Assembly: GCF_030711405.1 (NCBI RefSeq)
Contig: NZ_JAULSI010000014.1
Span: 1-64,000 of the forward strand
Reading direction: 5' to 3'
Length of the DNA stretch: 64,000 nt
Source of the DNA: Massilia brevitalea
GTDB lineage: Bacteria; Pseudomonadota; Gammaproteobacteria; Burkholderiales; Burkholderiaceae_D
The notes beneath the pieces are model-generated. The model did not search any database. It saw only the letters and a list, made by a program, of their open reading frames with translations, and was not told the origin of the DNA. The position numbers and the translations under genes are program-made. Below, piece by piece: positions 1 to 10,500 of this stretch. Positions within the stretch are counted from its first letter, which is position 1, and every line of letters begins with the position of its first letter.

Positions 1-101
1 TTCAATCTTCTTCTTGCAAAACGGGTGGAGTCCATAGATACGGGTTTAACGCTAACGATCATGGCGAGCACACCGTCGGCGCGGCCAACCTGCCCGCAGC
101 T

Positions 102-1817
102 CTAATCCCGCCGCGAGGCGAGATGCAAATGCGGCCGCGGATGGCGCCTGCGTTCAGCCGCGACTTCCAGCGCCCCATCCTGCGTCACCAGCCGCGACCA
201 GGTCTTCACCGCCCCCGGCCTGGGGTCAGGCGCCGGCGCCGCCGGAACCGGCTCGCCCGCCGCCACCTCGTCCAGCCGGAACGCCGACACTGCCCGCGAC
301 AGGGTCAATGCCTGCATCTGCAAGGTCCGCGCCGCATCGGCCGCCTCTTCTACCAGCGTCGAGTTGCGCTGCGTGACCTGGTCCATCTGCACAATGGCTT
401 CATTCACCTCATTCAGCCCGCTGGCCTGCTCCAGGCTGGCCGAACTGATCTGGCTGACGATGTCCCCCACCTGCTGCACCGACATCGCCAGCGTCGCCAT
501 GCTGCTGCCGGCCTGCGCCGCGCAGGCGGTGCCGCCTTCGATCTCGGCCACCGACTGCGCCACCAGCTCGCGGATCTCGCGCGCCGCGCCGCCGACGCGC
601 AGCGCCAGCGAGCGCACCTCGCCCGCCACCAGCGCAAACTCGCGCCCGCCGTCGCCCACGCGTGCCGCTTCCAGCGCCGCGTTCAGCGCCAGCGTGCCGG
701 TCTCGTTGGCGATGGCGTCGATCTGGCCGACGATGTCGCCGACCCGGCGCGCGCTCCCCTTCACCGTTTCCATGGTCGTCACCAGGCGGTCGACCACGCT
801 CTCGCCCTGCAGCGCCGCGTTCGAGGCCGATGCGGCCAGGCGGTTCGCGGCCTGGGCGCTGTCGGCGGTCTGGTGCACGGTGGCGGCCAGCTCCTGCATC
901 GACGAGGCCGTTTGTTCCAGCGAACTGGCGCGGAACACGGCGCGCGTGGCCAGGTTCAGGTCGCGCAGCGCGATTTCGCGCGAGGCGCTGCCGATCGAGC
1001 GCGCCGATTCGAGGATGGTGCGCAGCGTACCGTTCAGGTTGCGGATGCTGGCGTCCAGCGCGCGCGAGGTGTCGGCGATCTCGTCGTTGCCATACACCCG
1101 GTCCTTGACGGTCAGGTCGCCGCTGGCCAGGTCGATGGCCGCCGCGCCGATGCCGCGGATTTCCGCCAGCAGCGCGCGCCGCACCGCCATCGTGATGCGC
1201 AGCGAGACCAGCACCGCCAGCAGGATCACGCAGGGCGTGGCCAGGGCCATGGCGCGAAAGTCGCTGGCCGCGCTGTCCGAGGCGGCGCGCGACAGCGCCT
1301 GCTCGTGCTCCGACAATTCGGCGAGGCGCTGGGCCACCACGGCAAAGGCGCTGTCGGCCTTGCTCATGGCGTTCGCGCCGATCGACTGGTCGTCGCGCAC
1401 GATCTCGAGCACGTCGCGCACCGCCGCCGTGTAGATGCGGTAGGCCTCCAGCGCCTGCTCGACGTAGCGGCGCTCGGCATTGCCTGCTTCGGTCTGGCGC
1501 GCCAGCGCGGCCAGGCCATTGCTGGTCTGGGCATGCTGGCGGTCGATGTCGCGCATCAGCGGTTCGATCCGGCTTTTCGGAAAGCTGCCGGCGATCCAGG
1601 TCTGCAGCTGGTACACCTGGGCATGGCCGCGCTGGGCGCCCGCCACCAGTTCGCTGGCGGCGCGCATGTGATTGGCGCGCTGGTTGACGATGACTTCCAG
1701 CGAGGCGTTCTGGCGCACCATCGCGTAGTAGCCGCCGGTGGACAGCAGCACCAACAGGACCAACACGACGGCCGGCGCGAGCAGCAGCTTGGGGCCGATC
1801 TTCAGGCGGGCTAGCAT
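102..1817 (-). CDS. Methyl-accepting chemotaxis protein with divergent signalling tip
   Basis: This is a 571-residue membrane chemoreceptor that should pass a ligand signal to a CheA/CheW array. A first membrane segment lies at residues 9-31, a periplasmic helical region at about 32-187, a second membrane segment at about 190-210, then a HAMP linker (about 211-265) and the cytoplasmic helical hairpin (about 280-500). The hairpin tip (about 362-400) is recognisable but altered: IANETGTLALNAA stands where most receptors have IAxQTNLLALNAA, and ARVGDGGREFA where ARAGExGRGFA is usual. The glutamate-rich adaptation stretch before it (LRDLNLATRAVFRASSLEQT) also departs from the common DLSxRTExQASSLEET form. 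The tail after residue 515 is Pro/Ala-rich and basic. It stands alone with no che genes nearby. The family call is safe; normal coupling to CheA is not. Confidence 0.93.
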   Translation of the reverse strand: MLARLKIGPKLLLAPAVVLVLLVLLSTGGYYAMVRQNASLEVIVNQRANHMRAASELVAGAQRGHAQVYQLQTWIAGSFPKSRIEPLMRDIDRQHAQTSNGLAALARQTEAGNAERRYVEQALEAYRIYTAAVRDVLEIVRDDQSIGANAMSKADSAFAVVAQRLAELSEHEQALSRAASDSAASDFRAMALATPCVILLAVLVSLRITMAVRRALLAEIRGIGAAAIDLASGDLTVKDRVYGNDEIADTSRALDASIRNLNGTLRTILESARSIGSASREIALRDLNLATRAVFRASSLEQTASSMQELAATVHQTADSAQAANRLAASASNAALQGESVVDRLVTTMETVKGSARRVGDIVGQIDAIANETGTLALNAALEAARVGDGGREFALVAGEVRSLALRVGGAAREIRELVAQSVAEIEGGTACAAQAGSSMATLAMSVQQVGDIVSQISSASLEQASGLNEVNEAIVQMDQVTQRNSTLVEEAADAARTLQMQALTLSRAVSAFRLDEVAAGEPVPAAPAPDPRPGAVKTWSRLVTQDGALEVAAERRRHPRPHLHLASRRD

Positions 1818-2051
1818 GGGCAGGCAGGGGAAGAGAGGGAAGACACCACGGCCAGGGGCGCCGCGACAGGGGAGAACGGAAGAGTCATCATGAGGCCCTC
1901 GATATGATCACCACGCAAAATTTCTTCAGCGCATTTGACCAATCTATGTCATCCGTCCGGGCGCGCTTTTGCGCAATCTCAAGACCGTCCGCGCCGCGCG
2001 CCCCGGCTGTGGCGCCATGGACAATTCCGGCGCCACAGTTAAACTAGCGCC

Positions 2052-3140
2052 ATGAAAAAGATTGCCGTCCGCCTGGCCCGGCACCGGCGCCTGCTGGCGC
2101 TGGGCGGGCTGTCCCTGCTGCTGCACCTGCTGGCCCTGGCCTGGATCGGCAGCCGTTCTGGCGCCGCGCCGCGCCAGACGCTGGGCGTGCCGCTCGCCCT
2201 GCGCCTGGAGCGCTCGGCCGCGGTTGCGGCAGAATCGGCGCCGCAGCCGGCGCTGCAGACGGCCGAACCTCAGCCAGAGGCCACGGCGCCGGCCCAGGCC
2301 AGTGCCGCTCCTGCCGACACGCCACCAGCCCTGCCGCCGCTGCAGTCGCTGGCGCCGGCCGATGCGCAGTCGGCGTCTTCTTCGGCGCCCTCCACCCTGC
2401 CCGGCCCATCGGCTGCCACTGCCGCAAGCGCCCCGCCCGCGCGCGGCGATCCGCGCGGCGCCGCCGTCCAACAGATGCCCGGCCGCTACCGGGTGCAGAC
2501 GCCCCCTTCGGTGCGCCTGCGCTACGCCGTCAGCCGCACCCGCCCAGGCCGCGCGCCGTCGAGCGAAGGCGAAGCCCAGCTGGTATGGGAGGCCGGCGGC
2601 GGCCGTTACCAGCTGCGCCTGGAGGGCGTGCTCGGCCTGCTGGAAAGCGAGGGCGGCGGCGACGACACGGGAATAGCGCCAATCCGCGCCAGCGAACACC
2701 AGGACGACGGCAGCGACCGCATCACGCGCTTCGACCGCGCGGGCGGACGCATCGACGCCGATGGCGCACGCAGCGACCCGCTCTACCTGGGCAGCCAGGA
2801 CCGCGCCTCGCTGCTGATGCAGCTGACCGGCATGGGCCTCGCCGCCCCCGAGCAGATGCAGGGCGTGATCGAGATGATGGTCGTTGGGCCCGACGGCCCC
2901 CACACGGCGCGTTTCGAGGTGCTGGGCCGCGAGCCGCTGGCCACCGGCGCCGGCAGCCTGCAGACGCTGCGCCTGGCCGAGCTCAGCGAACCGGGGCGGC
3001 GCCGGCTGGAAATCTGGCTGGCGCCGGAACGCGGCTGGCTGCCGGTGCAACTGCGCGTGACCGAACCCGATGGCAGCGTCGCGAACCAGGTCATGACCGG
3101 CATCGAGACCGCGCCTTCATCCAGCACTGCGGTCATGTAG
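2052..3140 (+). CDS. DUF3108 domain-containing envelope protein
   Basis: A 362-residue protein with an uncleaved-looking N-terminal membrane segment (about residues 12-31, GLSLLLHLLALAWIG), a Pro/Ala/Ser-rich linker to about residue 145, and a C-terminal domain that matches the DUF3108 pattern (RYRVQTPPSVRLRYAVSR, then VWEAGGGRYQLRLEG, ending in GWLPVQLRVTEPDG). DUF3108 proteins are periplasm-facing and of unknown function; the fold is thought to resemble lipid- or lipoprotein-binding sheets, so an envelope role is only an inference. No good ribosome-binding site precedes the ATG. It converges on the TonB receptor gene with a 16-base gap and so is a single-gene unit. Confidence 0.82.
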   Translation: MKKIAVRLARHRRLLALGGLSLLLHLLALAWIGSRSGAAPRQTLGVPLALRLERSAAVAAESAPQPALQTAEPQPEATAPAQASAAPADTPPALPPLQSLAPADAQSASSSAPSTLPGPSAATAASAPPARGDPRGAAVQQMPGRYRVQTPPSVRLRYAVSRTRPGRAPSSEGEAQLVWEAGGGRYQLRLEGVLGLLESEGGGDDTGIAPIRASEHQDDGSDRITRFDRAGGRIDADGARSDPLYLGSQDRASLLMQLTGMGLAAPEQMQGVIEMMVVGPDGPHTARFEVLGREPLATGAGSLQTLRLAELSEPGRRRLEIWLAPERGWLPVQLRVTEPDGSVANQVMTGIETAPSSSTAVM

Positions 3141-3156
3141 CGGCGCAGGCGGCGTA

Positions 3157-5310
3157 TCAGAAGCGCATCTCCAGTGTCGCCACCAGCTTCGGGCTTTCCG
3201 GATAGGTCCAGCCACGGCGCTCGGTGCCGCTCACCGGGTCGATATAACTCGGCTCGAAGAAGTTGTCCTCGCCGAGCAGATTCGAGCCGGCCAGGCGCAG
3301 CTGCAGCTTCGGATTGAACTGCCACACCGCATACGCTTCCAGGTCGGTGCGCGCATGCGTATAGAAGCTGCGCTCGACGCTGGGGTCGACGCGCCCGCCG
3401 CGCCGGTGCGCCAGGCTGGCGCCGCCCGAGAACGCACCGCGCTTGTAGTCGAGGCCGAGGTTCGCCGTGAGCGGCACCTGCTGCTCCATGCGGTTGTAGG
3501 GGCCGGGCACCGAATCCACGCGCGACCAGTTGCGGCTGACGCTGGCGCGCAGCTCAAGCGCGGGCGCATCCTTCATCAGCGCCGACAACGGGAATTTCGC
3601 GTCCAGCAGCAGTGTACGCAGCTCGGCGCGGTCTTCGTTGGTGGGCGTGAAGATCCAGCGCAGGCCATCGAAATAAATGCGGTTGCCGGTGTAGTTGTCG
3701 ATGCGGCGCAGCGAGGCGCTGGCGCCCAGCATCGCGCCTTCGGCCCAGTGGCGCTCCCAGCCGGCGTCGATGCCCCAGGCCAGCTCGGGCTTCAGGTTCG
3801 GGTTGCCCACGTAATCGGCCTCGGTGGCGCTGTTGTTTTCCCAGGCCGAGCGGCGCGGCACCAGGCTGTACAGGTCGGGCGCCTTGTAGGTGCGGCTCAG
3901 GGCCAGGCGCAGCTGGTTGCCCTTCTCGCCCGGCAGCTTCCACAGGGTTTGCAGCACCGGGCTGAATACGCTTGAACGCACGCGCGCGGTGTCAAAGGTA
4001 TTCCCGCTCACGCGCGTGCGCACGCCCTCCCAGCGCGCGCCGAGGTACACAGAGAACTGCGGCGTGACGGTCCACTCGTCCTGGGCATACACGGCGGCGC
4101 GCAGCGCCCGCGCCGCGAAGGTTTCGATTGGCGGCTGGCCGGGCGGCAGCACGCGCACCGCATCGGCCTCGGCACGCAGGTCGTCGCTGTCGTTCAGGCC
4201 CGCGTCCCAGCCGACCGCCAGCACGTGGCCGCCCTCGAATGCACGCGTGTACTTGCCGGTGCTGCTGGCGCCGCGCGCATCGGTTTCGGTGCGCACGCTG
4301 CCCTCGGTTTCCGGCCGCCCCAGGCCATCGACGCCGCTGCGTCTTACCAGCGTGTCCTGCCAGCTGCGCGTGAGACCGATCTTGCTCTCGAGCTTCGCGC
4401 TGGAGGCCAGGGTCGTGTTCCAGCGCAGGTTCGTGCTCAGCATGCGGTCGTCGAACGCGCCGGCGGTGTGCAGGTCCGGCACCGGCGGCGGCGCGCCGAC
4501 CGTGGTCGTGGTCACGGCGTGGCCGTGGTTGCGGAAGCTGCCGCCGTTGGCCAGGGTCTCCCATTCGAGGCTGTCGCCGTTCTCGAAGGTCCAGCTCAGG
4601 CGCGGACTCAGGTTCAGGCGGTTCATGCGGCCGCGCTCGGCCAGCCTGGTCGCGCGGCGCATGTCGACCGCGCCATCGGGCCGGGTATTGGTCTGGTAGC
4701 TGCTGGTGTCGCGGTCCAGGGCGTCGTGGTTGCCGCTGGCGGAGAACGACCAGGCCGAGGTTTCGCCGCGGTCGGCCAGGTCGGCGCTGAAGGTGGGGCC
4801 ACGGAACTCGCGCGCGTCCATATAGCCCAGCTTGACCTCGCGCTCCTGCTTGCGCACCTTCCTGCGCGTGACGATGTTGATGGTGCCGGCCACCGACTCG
4901 TTCGAGAACTCCGCGCTGGCCGAGCGCAGCACCTCGATCCGTTCGATCATCTCGGGCGACAGCGTGGCCAGCGTGAAACCCGGCGGCGTGCGCTCGCCGT
5001 CGAGCAGGATCTGCGTGTAGCCGCCGGCCAGGCCGCGCATCCGCACCTCCTGGACGCCGCCGGAGCCGACCGTCACGCTGACCCCGGGTATGCGCTTGAG
5101 CACGTCGGGCACGCTGGTGTCGCCGTAGCGTTCGATTTCCTCGCGCCGGACCACGATGCGGCTGGCGGTGTCGTCGCGGCGCGGGTCGTAGGTGCTGCTC
5201 TTTACTTCAACCTGGGCGACCGGGGTGTCGGGTGGGGATTGCTGGGCGAGAGCCGAGCTGGAGAAGCCGGCGGCGAGAATGAGGAGCGTACGGGGGTGCG
5301 GTGGGGGCAT
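3157..5310 (-). CDS. TonB-dependent outer-membrane receptor
   Basis: A 717-residue outer-membrane active transporter. Residues 1-22 form a signal peptide ending ALA before QQ; a TonB-box-like stretch (QVEVKSST) follows; the plug lies at about 40-150 (DVLKRIPGVSVTVGSGG, VRMRGLAGGYTQILLDGERT, SVAGTINIVTRR); the rest is a beta-barrel that ends in the expected aromatic residue (LVATLEMRF). The plug resembles iron-siderophore/vitamin receptors, but no substrate can be named. It has its own sigma70-type promoter and an inverted repeat across the start of transcription, so repression by a metal- or ligand-responsive regulator is likely. No TonB, ExbBD or periplasmic binding protein genes lie next to it. 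Confidence 0.93.
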   Translation of the reverse strand: MPPPHPRTLLILAAGFSSSALAQQSPPDTPVAQVEVKSSTYDPRRDDTASRIVVRREEIERYGDTSVPDVLKRIPGVSVTVGSGGVQEVRMRGLAGGYTQILLDGERTPPGFTLATLSPEMIERIEVLRSASAEFSNESVAGTINIVTRRKVRKQEREVKLGYMDAREFRGPTFSADLADRGETSAWSFSASGNHDALDRDTSSYQTNTRPDGAVDMRRATRLAERGRMNRLNLSPRLSWTFENGDSLEWETLANGGSFRNHGHAVTTTTVGAPPPVPDLHTAGAFDDRMLSTNLRWNTTLASSAKLESKIGLTRSWQDTLVRRSGVDGLGRPETEGSVRTETDARGASSTGKYTRAFEGGHVLAVGWDAGLNDSDDLRAEADAVRVLPPGQPPIETFAARALRAAVYAQDEWTVTPQFSVYLGARWEGVRTRVSGNTFDTARVRSSVFSPVLQTLWKLPGEKGNQLRLALSRTYKAPDLYSLVPRRSAWENNSATEADYVGNPNLKPELAWGIDAGWERHWAEGAMLGASASLRRIDNYTGNRIYFDGLRWIFTPTNEDRAELRTLLLDAKFPLSALMKDAPALELRASVSRNWSRVDSVPGPYNRMEQQVPLTANLGLDYKRGAFSGGASLAHRRGGRVDPSVERSFYTHARTDLEAYAVWQFNPKLQLRLAGSNLLGEDNFFEPSYIDPVSGTERRGWTYPESPKLVATLEMRF

Positions 5311-5329
5311 ATACCAGTCTCCGGAAATG

Positions 5330-5352
5330 GTTATTCGTGTTGTGGGAATAAC
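5330..5352. promoter_or_regulatory. Operator-like inverted repeat at the TonB receptor promoter
   Basis: A perfect 7-base inverted repeat, GTTATTC-N9-GAATAAC, overlaps the downstream edge of the -10 element and the presumed transcription start. The position suits a repressor. It does not match the usual 19-base Fur box; a Zur-type or other regulator is possible but not shown. Confidence 0.45.
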
Positions 5353-5380
5353 TATATGCCGGAATGTGGCAATATGTAAA
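5351..5380 (-). promoter_or_regulatory. Sigma70-type promoter of the TonB receptor gene
   Basis: On the minus strand TTTACA (5375-5380) and TATAGT (5351-5356) are separated by 18 bases, each one base or so from the -35 and -10 consensus. The -10 ends about 40 bases before the receptor ATG at 5310. This is an AT-rich island in otherwise GC-rich DNA, which supports a real promoter. Confidence 0.6.
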
Positions 5381-5470
5381 CATAAAGTGGAAATATAAAC
5401 TGCTATGCATTAGCAATACGAATTGCAAAGTAAAAGCATCGCATTTGGTTCTGTTAGCTGATGCAGCAAC

Positions 5471-5662
5471 CGTAGGGTGGGCACTCCGTGCCCACGCGGT
5501 TACGTGTTCCTCCGCAGCCGATAGCGTGGATGGTTCGCTCGCCAGCGCCAAACCCGGACGATCCACTTGCATGGGCTTCGCCTGGCTGTGCGAGCGACAC
5601 CTCGCGGCACGTGTCCGAAGTCGAAGCACGTAACCGCGTGGGCACGGGGTGCCCACCGTACG
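5471..5662. repeat. Inverted pair of GTAGGGTGGGCAC palindromic repeats
   Basis: Two copies of a roughly 35-base imperfect palindrome (5471-5505 and 5628-5662) face each other around about 120 bases of non-coding DNA. The left copy reads CGTAGGGTGGGCAC-TC, then CGTGCCCACGCGGTTACGT; the right copy is its reverse complement with small changes. This is one of nine loci of the family in the window. It fills most of the gap between the TonB receptor and prfC; no gene is seen in it. Confidence 0.85.
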
Positions 5663-5704
5663 GTCATGGGCGCAGGCCTTGCCGGCGAGACCGGGACGCA
5701 TCGC

Positions 5705-5742
5705 CAAACAAAAAGCGGACCCACGCTCGCGCGTGGATCCGC
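5705..5742 (-). terminator. Rho-independent terminator of prfC
   Basis: On the minus strand a 12-base stem (GCGGATCCACGC paired with GCGTGGGTCCGC, one G-T pair, loop of 4) is followed directly by TTTTTGTTTGG. It begins 23 bases after the prfC stop codon. Confidence 0.85.
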
Positions 5743-5764
5743 CCTCTTCAGCCAAGCAGTCTGG

Positions 5765-7432
5765 TTACGCCAGTTTCGCCGCGTGTTCGCGCGTGGCGTG
5801 GAAGGTCAGCTTCGGCCAGCGTTCCTGGGTCAGGCGCAGGTTCACGCCCGACGTCGCCAGGAAGGCCAGGTTGCCGGCCGCATCATAGGCGACCTGGTGG
5901 CCGAGCTGGTTCTCGAAGTCGGCCAGCGCCTTTTTATCGTCCGACGACACCCAGCGCGCACTGCTGATGCTCGACGATTCGAACACCGCATCGACGCCAT
6001 ACTCGTTCAGCAGGCGGCTTGCCACCACCTCGAACTGCAGCACGCCGACCGCGCCCAGGATCAGGTCCGAGCCCAGCACCGGCTTGAACACCTGCACCGC
6101 GCCCTCTTCGCCCAGCTGCTGCAAGCCCTTGTGCAGCTGCTTCACCTTCAATGGATTGCGGATGCGCACCGTGCGGAACAGGTCCGGCGCGAAGTACGGG
6201 ATGCCGGTAAAGGTCAGCAGCTCGCCTTCCGAGAAGCTGTCGCCGATCTGCATATTGCCGTGGTTCGGCAGGCCGATGATGTCGCCGGCGTAGGCTTCTT
6301 CCACCTGCTCGCGCGAGGACGCCATGAAGGTCACCACCGACGACAGTTTCACTTCGCGCCCGAGGCGCAGGTGCTTGACCTTCATGCCCTTCTCGAAGCG
6401 TCCCGAGCACACGCGCAGGAAGGCGATGCGGTCGCGGTGGGCCGGGTCCATGTTGGCCTGGATCTTGAAGACGAAGCCCGAGAACTTCGGCTCGTCCGGA
6501 TTCACGGCGCGCACGGTGGCGTCGCGCTCGCGCGGGCCCGGCGCCCAGTCGACCAGGGCCGACAGGATTTCGCGCACGCCGAAGTTGTTGATCGCGGAAC
6601 CGAAGAACACCGGCGTCTGCACGCCCGACAGGAAACGCTCCAGGTCGAAGGGATGCGAGGCGCCGTGTACCAGTTCGACTTCCATTTTCAGCTGTTCGAT
6701 CTCGAGCGGGAACATCTCGGCCAGCTTCGGATTGTCGATGCCCTTGATGAGCTCGAAGGCGCCGTCGGCCTTTTCCTCGCCGGCCTTGAACAGCATGATG
6801 GTGTCGTTCAGCAGGTGGTACACGCCGCGGAAGTTCTTGCCCATGCCGATGGGCCAGGTCACCGGCGCGCATTCGATCTTCAGCACCGATTCCAGCTCGT
6901 CGAGCAGCTCGAGCGGATCGCGCGTTTCGCGGTCCAGCTTGTTCATGAAGGTGACGATCGGCGTATTGCGCATACGGCACACATCGAGCAGCTTGATCGT
7001 CTGCGCTTCCACGCCCTTGGCCGCGTCGATCACCATCAGGGCCGAGTCGACCGCGGTCAGCACGCGGTAGGTGTCTTCCGAGAAGTCCTGGTGGCCCGGG
7101 GTGTCGAGCAGGTTGATCACGTGGTCGCGGAACTCGAACTGCATCACCGAAGACGCGACCGAGATGCCGCGCTGCTTCTCGATATCCATCCAGTCGGAGG
7201 TGGCGTGGCGGCCGCTCTTGCGGCCCTTGACGGTGCCGGCCAGCTGGATCGCGCCCGAGAACAGCAGCAGCTTCTCGGTCAGCGTGGTCTTGCCGGCGTC
7301 AGGGTGGGAAATGATGCCGAAGGTGCGGCGGCGCGCCACTTCGCGCGCGATGAAGGCAGGCGTGGACGCCGTCGTCGGCGCGCTGCTGTCGGCAGCGGCG
7401 TCGGTTGCGAGGATGTCAGATTCGTTGGACAT
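5765..7432 (-). CDS. prfC: Peptide chain release factor 3 (RF3)
   Basis: RF3 is the translational GTPase that removes RF1/RF2 from the ribosome after peptide release. The 555-residue product has an unconserved 30-residue N-terminal extension, then the G domain: P-loop SHPDAGKTT, the switch I/II segments ([28 protein letters not shown]) and NKLD of G4. The EF-Tu-like domain 2 and RF3 domain 3 follow to the end. At 555 residues it is about 25 longer than the E. coli protein (529), all at the N terminus. It is a single-gene unit with its own terminator. The ATG has only a weak GGGG ribosome site upstream. Confidence 0.97.
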   Translation of the reverse strand: MSNESDILATDAAADSSAPTTASTPAFIAREVARRRTFGIISHPDAGKTTLTEKLLLFSGAIQLAGTVKGRKSGRHATSDWMDIEKQRGISVASSVMQFEFRDHVINLLDTPGHQDFSEDTYRVLTAVDSALMVIDAAKGVEAQTIKLLDVCRMRNTPIVTFMNKLDRETRDPLELLDELESVLKIECAPVTWPIGMGKNFRGVYHLLNDTIMLFKAGEEKADGAFELIKGIDNPKLAEMFPLEIEQLKMEVELVHGASHPFDLERFLSGVQTPVFFGSAINNFGVREILSALVDWAPGPRERDATVRAVNPDEPKFSGFVFKIQANMDPAHRDRIAFLRVCSGRFEKGMKVKHLRLGREVKLSSVVTFMASSREQVEEAYAGDIIGLPNHGNMQIGDSFSEGELLTFTGIPYFAPDLFRTVRIRNPLKVKQLHKGLQQLGEEGAVQVFKPVLGSDLILGAVGVLQFEVVASRLLNEYGVDAVFESSSISSARWVSSDDKKALADFENQLGHQVAYDAAGNLAFLATSGVNLRLTQERWPKLTFHATREHAAKLA

Positions 7433-7455
7433 AGTCGAGCCCCAATTGGCCCATG

Positions 7456-7488
7456 AAGAAAACCCTCGATTTTACCGATTCCGAGGGT
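7456..7488 (-). terminator. Terminator of the minor-pilin operon
   Basis: On the minus strand ACCCTCG and CGAGGGT (7462-7488) form a 7-base stem with a 13-base loop, followed by TTTTCTT. It lies 26 bases past the pilY1 stop codon. Confidence 0.65.
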
Positions 7489-7513
7489 GTTCGTGTGAAT
7501 TGAATGGGCCCGC

Positions 7514-10500
7514 CTACTCCCGCACCCTGCGCCAGCCGGCACGCGACGCGCCTTCCGACTCGGCCGGCGCCACGCCCGAGGTGATGGTATTGCCGTCGGC
7601 AGTAGTCGTGATCATCTTCAGCGCGCCCGACGGCAGGCGCACGATGATGAAGCCGACCGCGGCCGAGGAGTTCGACAGGGTTCGCCCGGCGACCTGCACC
7701 TCCTGGTTGGCGCTGTTCCTGATCGTCTCGCCCAGCGGTTCGCCGGTGCAGACGTTCAGCTGGTAGACGTTGCTGGTGCCGCCCACCTTGCAGCTCGACG
7801 AGGAGCTCGGCAGGTTGGTCACGACGTTCAGGCCGCCCGCGACGATCTTCGGATCCAGGTTCACGCGCTCGCCGGAATTCAGGCCGAAGTCGACGTACCA
7901 GCCGCGCTGGGTCGAGAAGTCGACCGCGGGGCCGCTGATCGAGTACGAGGTGCTGGTGCCGCTGATCTTGGCCAGGGTCTGCTTGGCCATGCTCGCGGTG
8001 CCGCGCCACTCGGCCGTCGGAATCGTGCTGCCGGCATCCTTCAACACGTAGGCGCTTTGCACCTTGATGTTGCCGATGTCGACTTCGTCGAGCAGGCGCC
8101 CGGTGCCGAAGGCGACCACGCGCGTGGTGGTGCTGCTCTGGCTGCCGTCGGCCGCCACCGTATTGACCAGGCAGGTGGTGACGTCGGGACGCGTGGTGAC
8201 CGGCTGGTCGGCGCCGGGGAAGCCCAGCAGCACCACGCCCGGGTCGCCCAGGCCGGTGAAGTCGAAGCGCCACATCGCGCCGTCGTTGTCGCCGCCGTAG
8301 ACGAAGGTGATCTTCGGGTCGGTGTTCGGGTTGCTGCTGATGGCGGTGATGCGCGCGAAGCCGGTCGGCGTGGCGACGTACTTGCTGTCCTCGGTCTTCC
8401 CGGCCAGCTTGGGCGTGGCCTTCTTCGACAGCACGCGGCCGGTGGCGATGTCGACCACGTACAGGTAGCCGCGGCCGTCGCCGCTGGCGATGCCGTCGGT
8501 GTCCGGGATGTTGTTGTAGCCCGAGGTCAGGAACACGGCCCAGTATTCGACACCGCGCGCATCCTTCCAGGTGCCGAACTGCGGATTGCCGAAGCTCAGG
8601 CCGATGTCCTTGTCGTAGTTGCTGCCGCTGCAGACGGCGCCGTCGGCGCACAGTTCCCACAGCGCCTTCGGCGCCTCGGGGTCGGTGACGTCGAGCGCGT
8701 AGTAGCCGCGTCCGCCCGCGTTCAGGCCGGCCACCAGCACGCTGCGCCACTCGCCGTTGATCTGCACGTCGGCCACCTCGGGCGAACCGTCGGTGGTGAA
8801 CTGGTGGTTGGTGCCGTAGGTCGTGCTGGCCTGCAGGTAGAGCTTCCTCATCGTGATGCGCGGCGCGTAGGCCCAGGCTTCCTTGCCGCTATCGGCATCG
8901 AAGGCATGCAGCATGCCGTCGTTGGCGGCAACAAACACCATCGGCTGGCGCGTGGCGTTGTTCAGCTTGTAATCGCTGTAGCCATCGAGCGAATACGACT
9001 TGCGCGGGTCGCGCAGGAAGGCCGGCTTCGACGAGGCGATGTCGCCCAGCACGATCGGCAGCTGGGCCGCGGTGCCGCCCGCAATCGTGGTAGTCCTCGC
9101 GTAGGCGCGGAACAGGGTGTCGTTGGCGTGCTGCTGCTGGCCGCGCAGCCAGTTCACCATGTTCTCGCCATTGTTGACGATCTTGCGGTTCGCATCGTTC
9201 AGCGTCAGGCACTGCGCCAGGGCGTTGCACTTGTCCTTGAACCAGGCCTTCTCGGGATCGCTCATCAGGTTGAAGTCGAAGTCCTTCAAACCGTCGGCGC
9301 TGTCGTCGACGCCAACCAGGTCGCGCATGTAGATCTTGCGCTCGTCGGTGTCGGCGCCGACCTGGCCGCCCACCGTTTCCGACGAGTTCCAGTCGGCCTT
9401 GCTGCCGACCACGCCGGTAACGGTGTCGATCTTCTTGTCCGACAGTTCGCCGTACCAGCGCACCGTGGTGAAGGTGGCCGAGAAGATGTCGTTGTCCTGC
9501 TGCGAGATGTTCGGGGTCGAGGTGGCCGCCGCGGCGGCCGCGCCGATCTTCACCTCGATGTTCGAGAGCGCCGAGCGCAGGCCTTCGATCACCTGCAGCG
9601 GGTCGGAAGCGCTGAAGTACTTGCCGTGGCCGTTGATGGCGGCATGCCACAGATCGTCCACCCGCGACTGGTAGGCGGCGCCGCCGTCGTCGACCCCGGT
9701 CTGCGGGTTCGGCCACACATAGGGGCCGTTGTTGTTCCACGGGCAGCCGGTCTGCACGCCGGTAATCAGCTTGTAGAAGTCGCTGCCGACCTTGGGCGCG
9801 GTGTCGTACTTGTCGTCGTAGGTCATGATGCCGTCCACGCCCAGGCCGAGCGCGTAGGTGTTCATGTGCAGGCGCGTGTTGTCGCCGGCGGACGCGGCCA
9901 CCAGGCCGTTCGGCTCGTTCCAGTTTTCCAGCGAGGGGCGCAGCGAGGTCACGCTGTCGTTCGAGCCGCCGTTGTACCAGTACAGGGCGACGTCGGCCAG
10001 CGAGTTGGCCGTCTGCGCGCTGGTGTCGACGCAGCCCTTGCTTTTCGAGCAGAAGCGCGAGGCATCTTCCTTGTTGTCGTTGTTGACCACGCCGTCGGCC
10101 GCGCCGCCGTTCCAGTAACCGTCGGTGGTCACGAACGTGAAGTTCTGCTGGCAGGGGAACTGCACCACCTCGTTGCCGGCCGAATAGGCATACGGCGAGC
10201 GGTTGGCGTACATCTTACCCACCGCATGCAGGCCCTGGCGCACAGGCGTCGAACCGCTGGTGGTCATGTCGTACAGGGCCTTGTACCAGGCCGTGCGCGC
10301 AGCGCCGGTGAACGGCTTCGGCGGCTGGCGGATGGTGCCCTCGGCCGCCGCGGTCGACAGCGACACGATGCCGACGTTGTAGTTGTCGGCAATCGGCTGG
10401 AAGGCCTGGCCGACGGCCGTCTTCATCATCTGGTTGCGGCTCTTGTAGTAGGCGTACCAGTTGGCGAAGTTGGTCATCTCCTCGGCATAGGTGCAGGCGG

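Noticed and set aside
1-101. Possible feature at the left edge
   Set aside because: Only non-coding sequence downstream of the chemoreceptor gene is seen; no frame or structure can be supported.
5330-5352. Fur box at the TonB receptor promoter
   Set aside because: The dyad has 7-base arms and a 9-base spacer and does not fit the GATAATGATAATC-type consensus.
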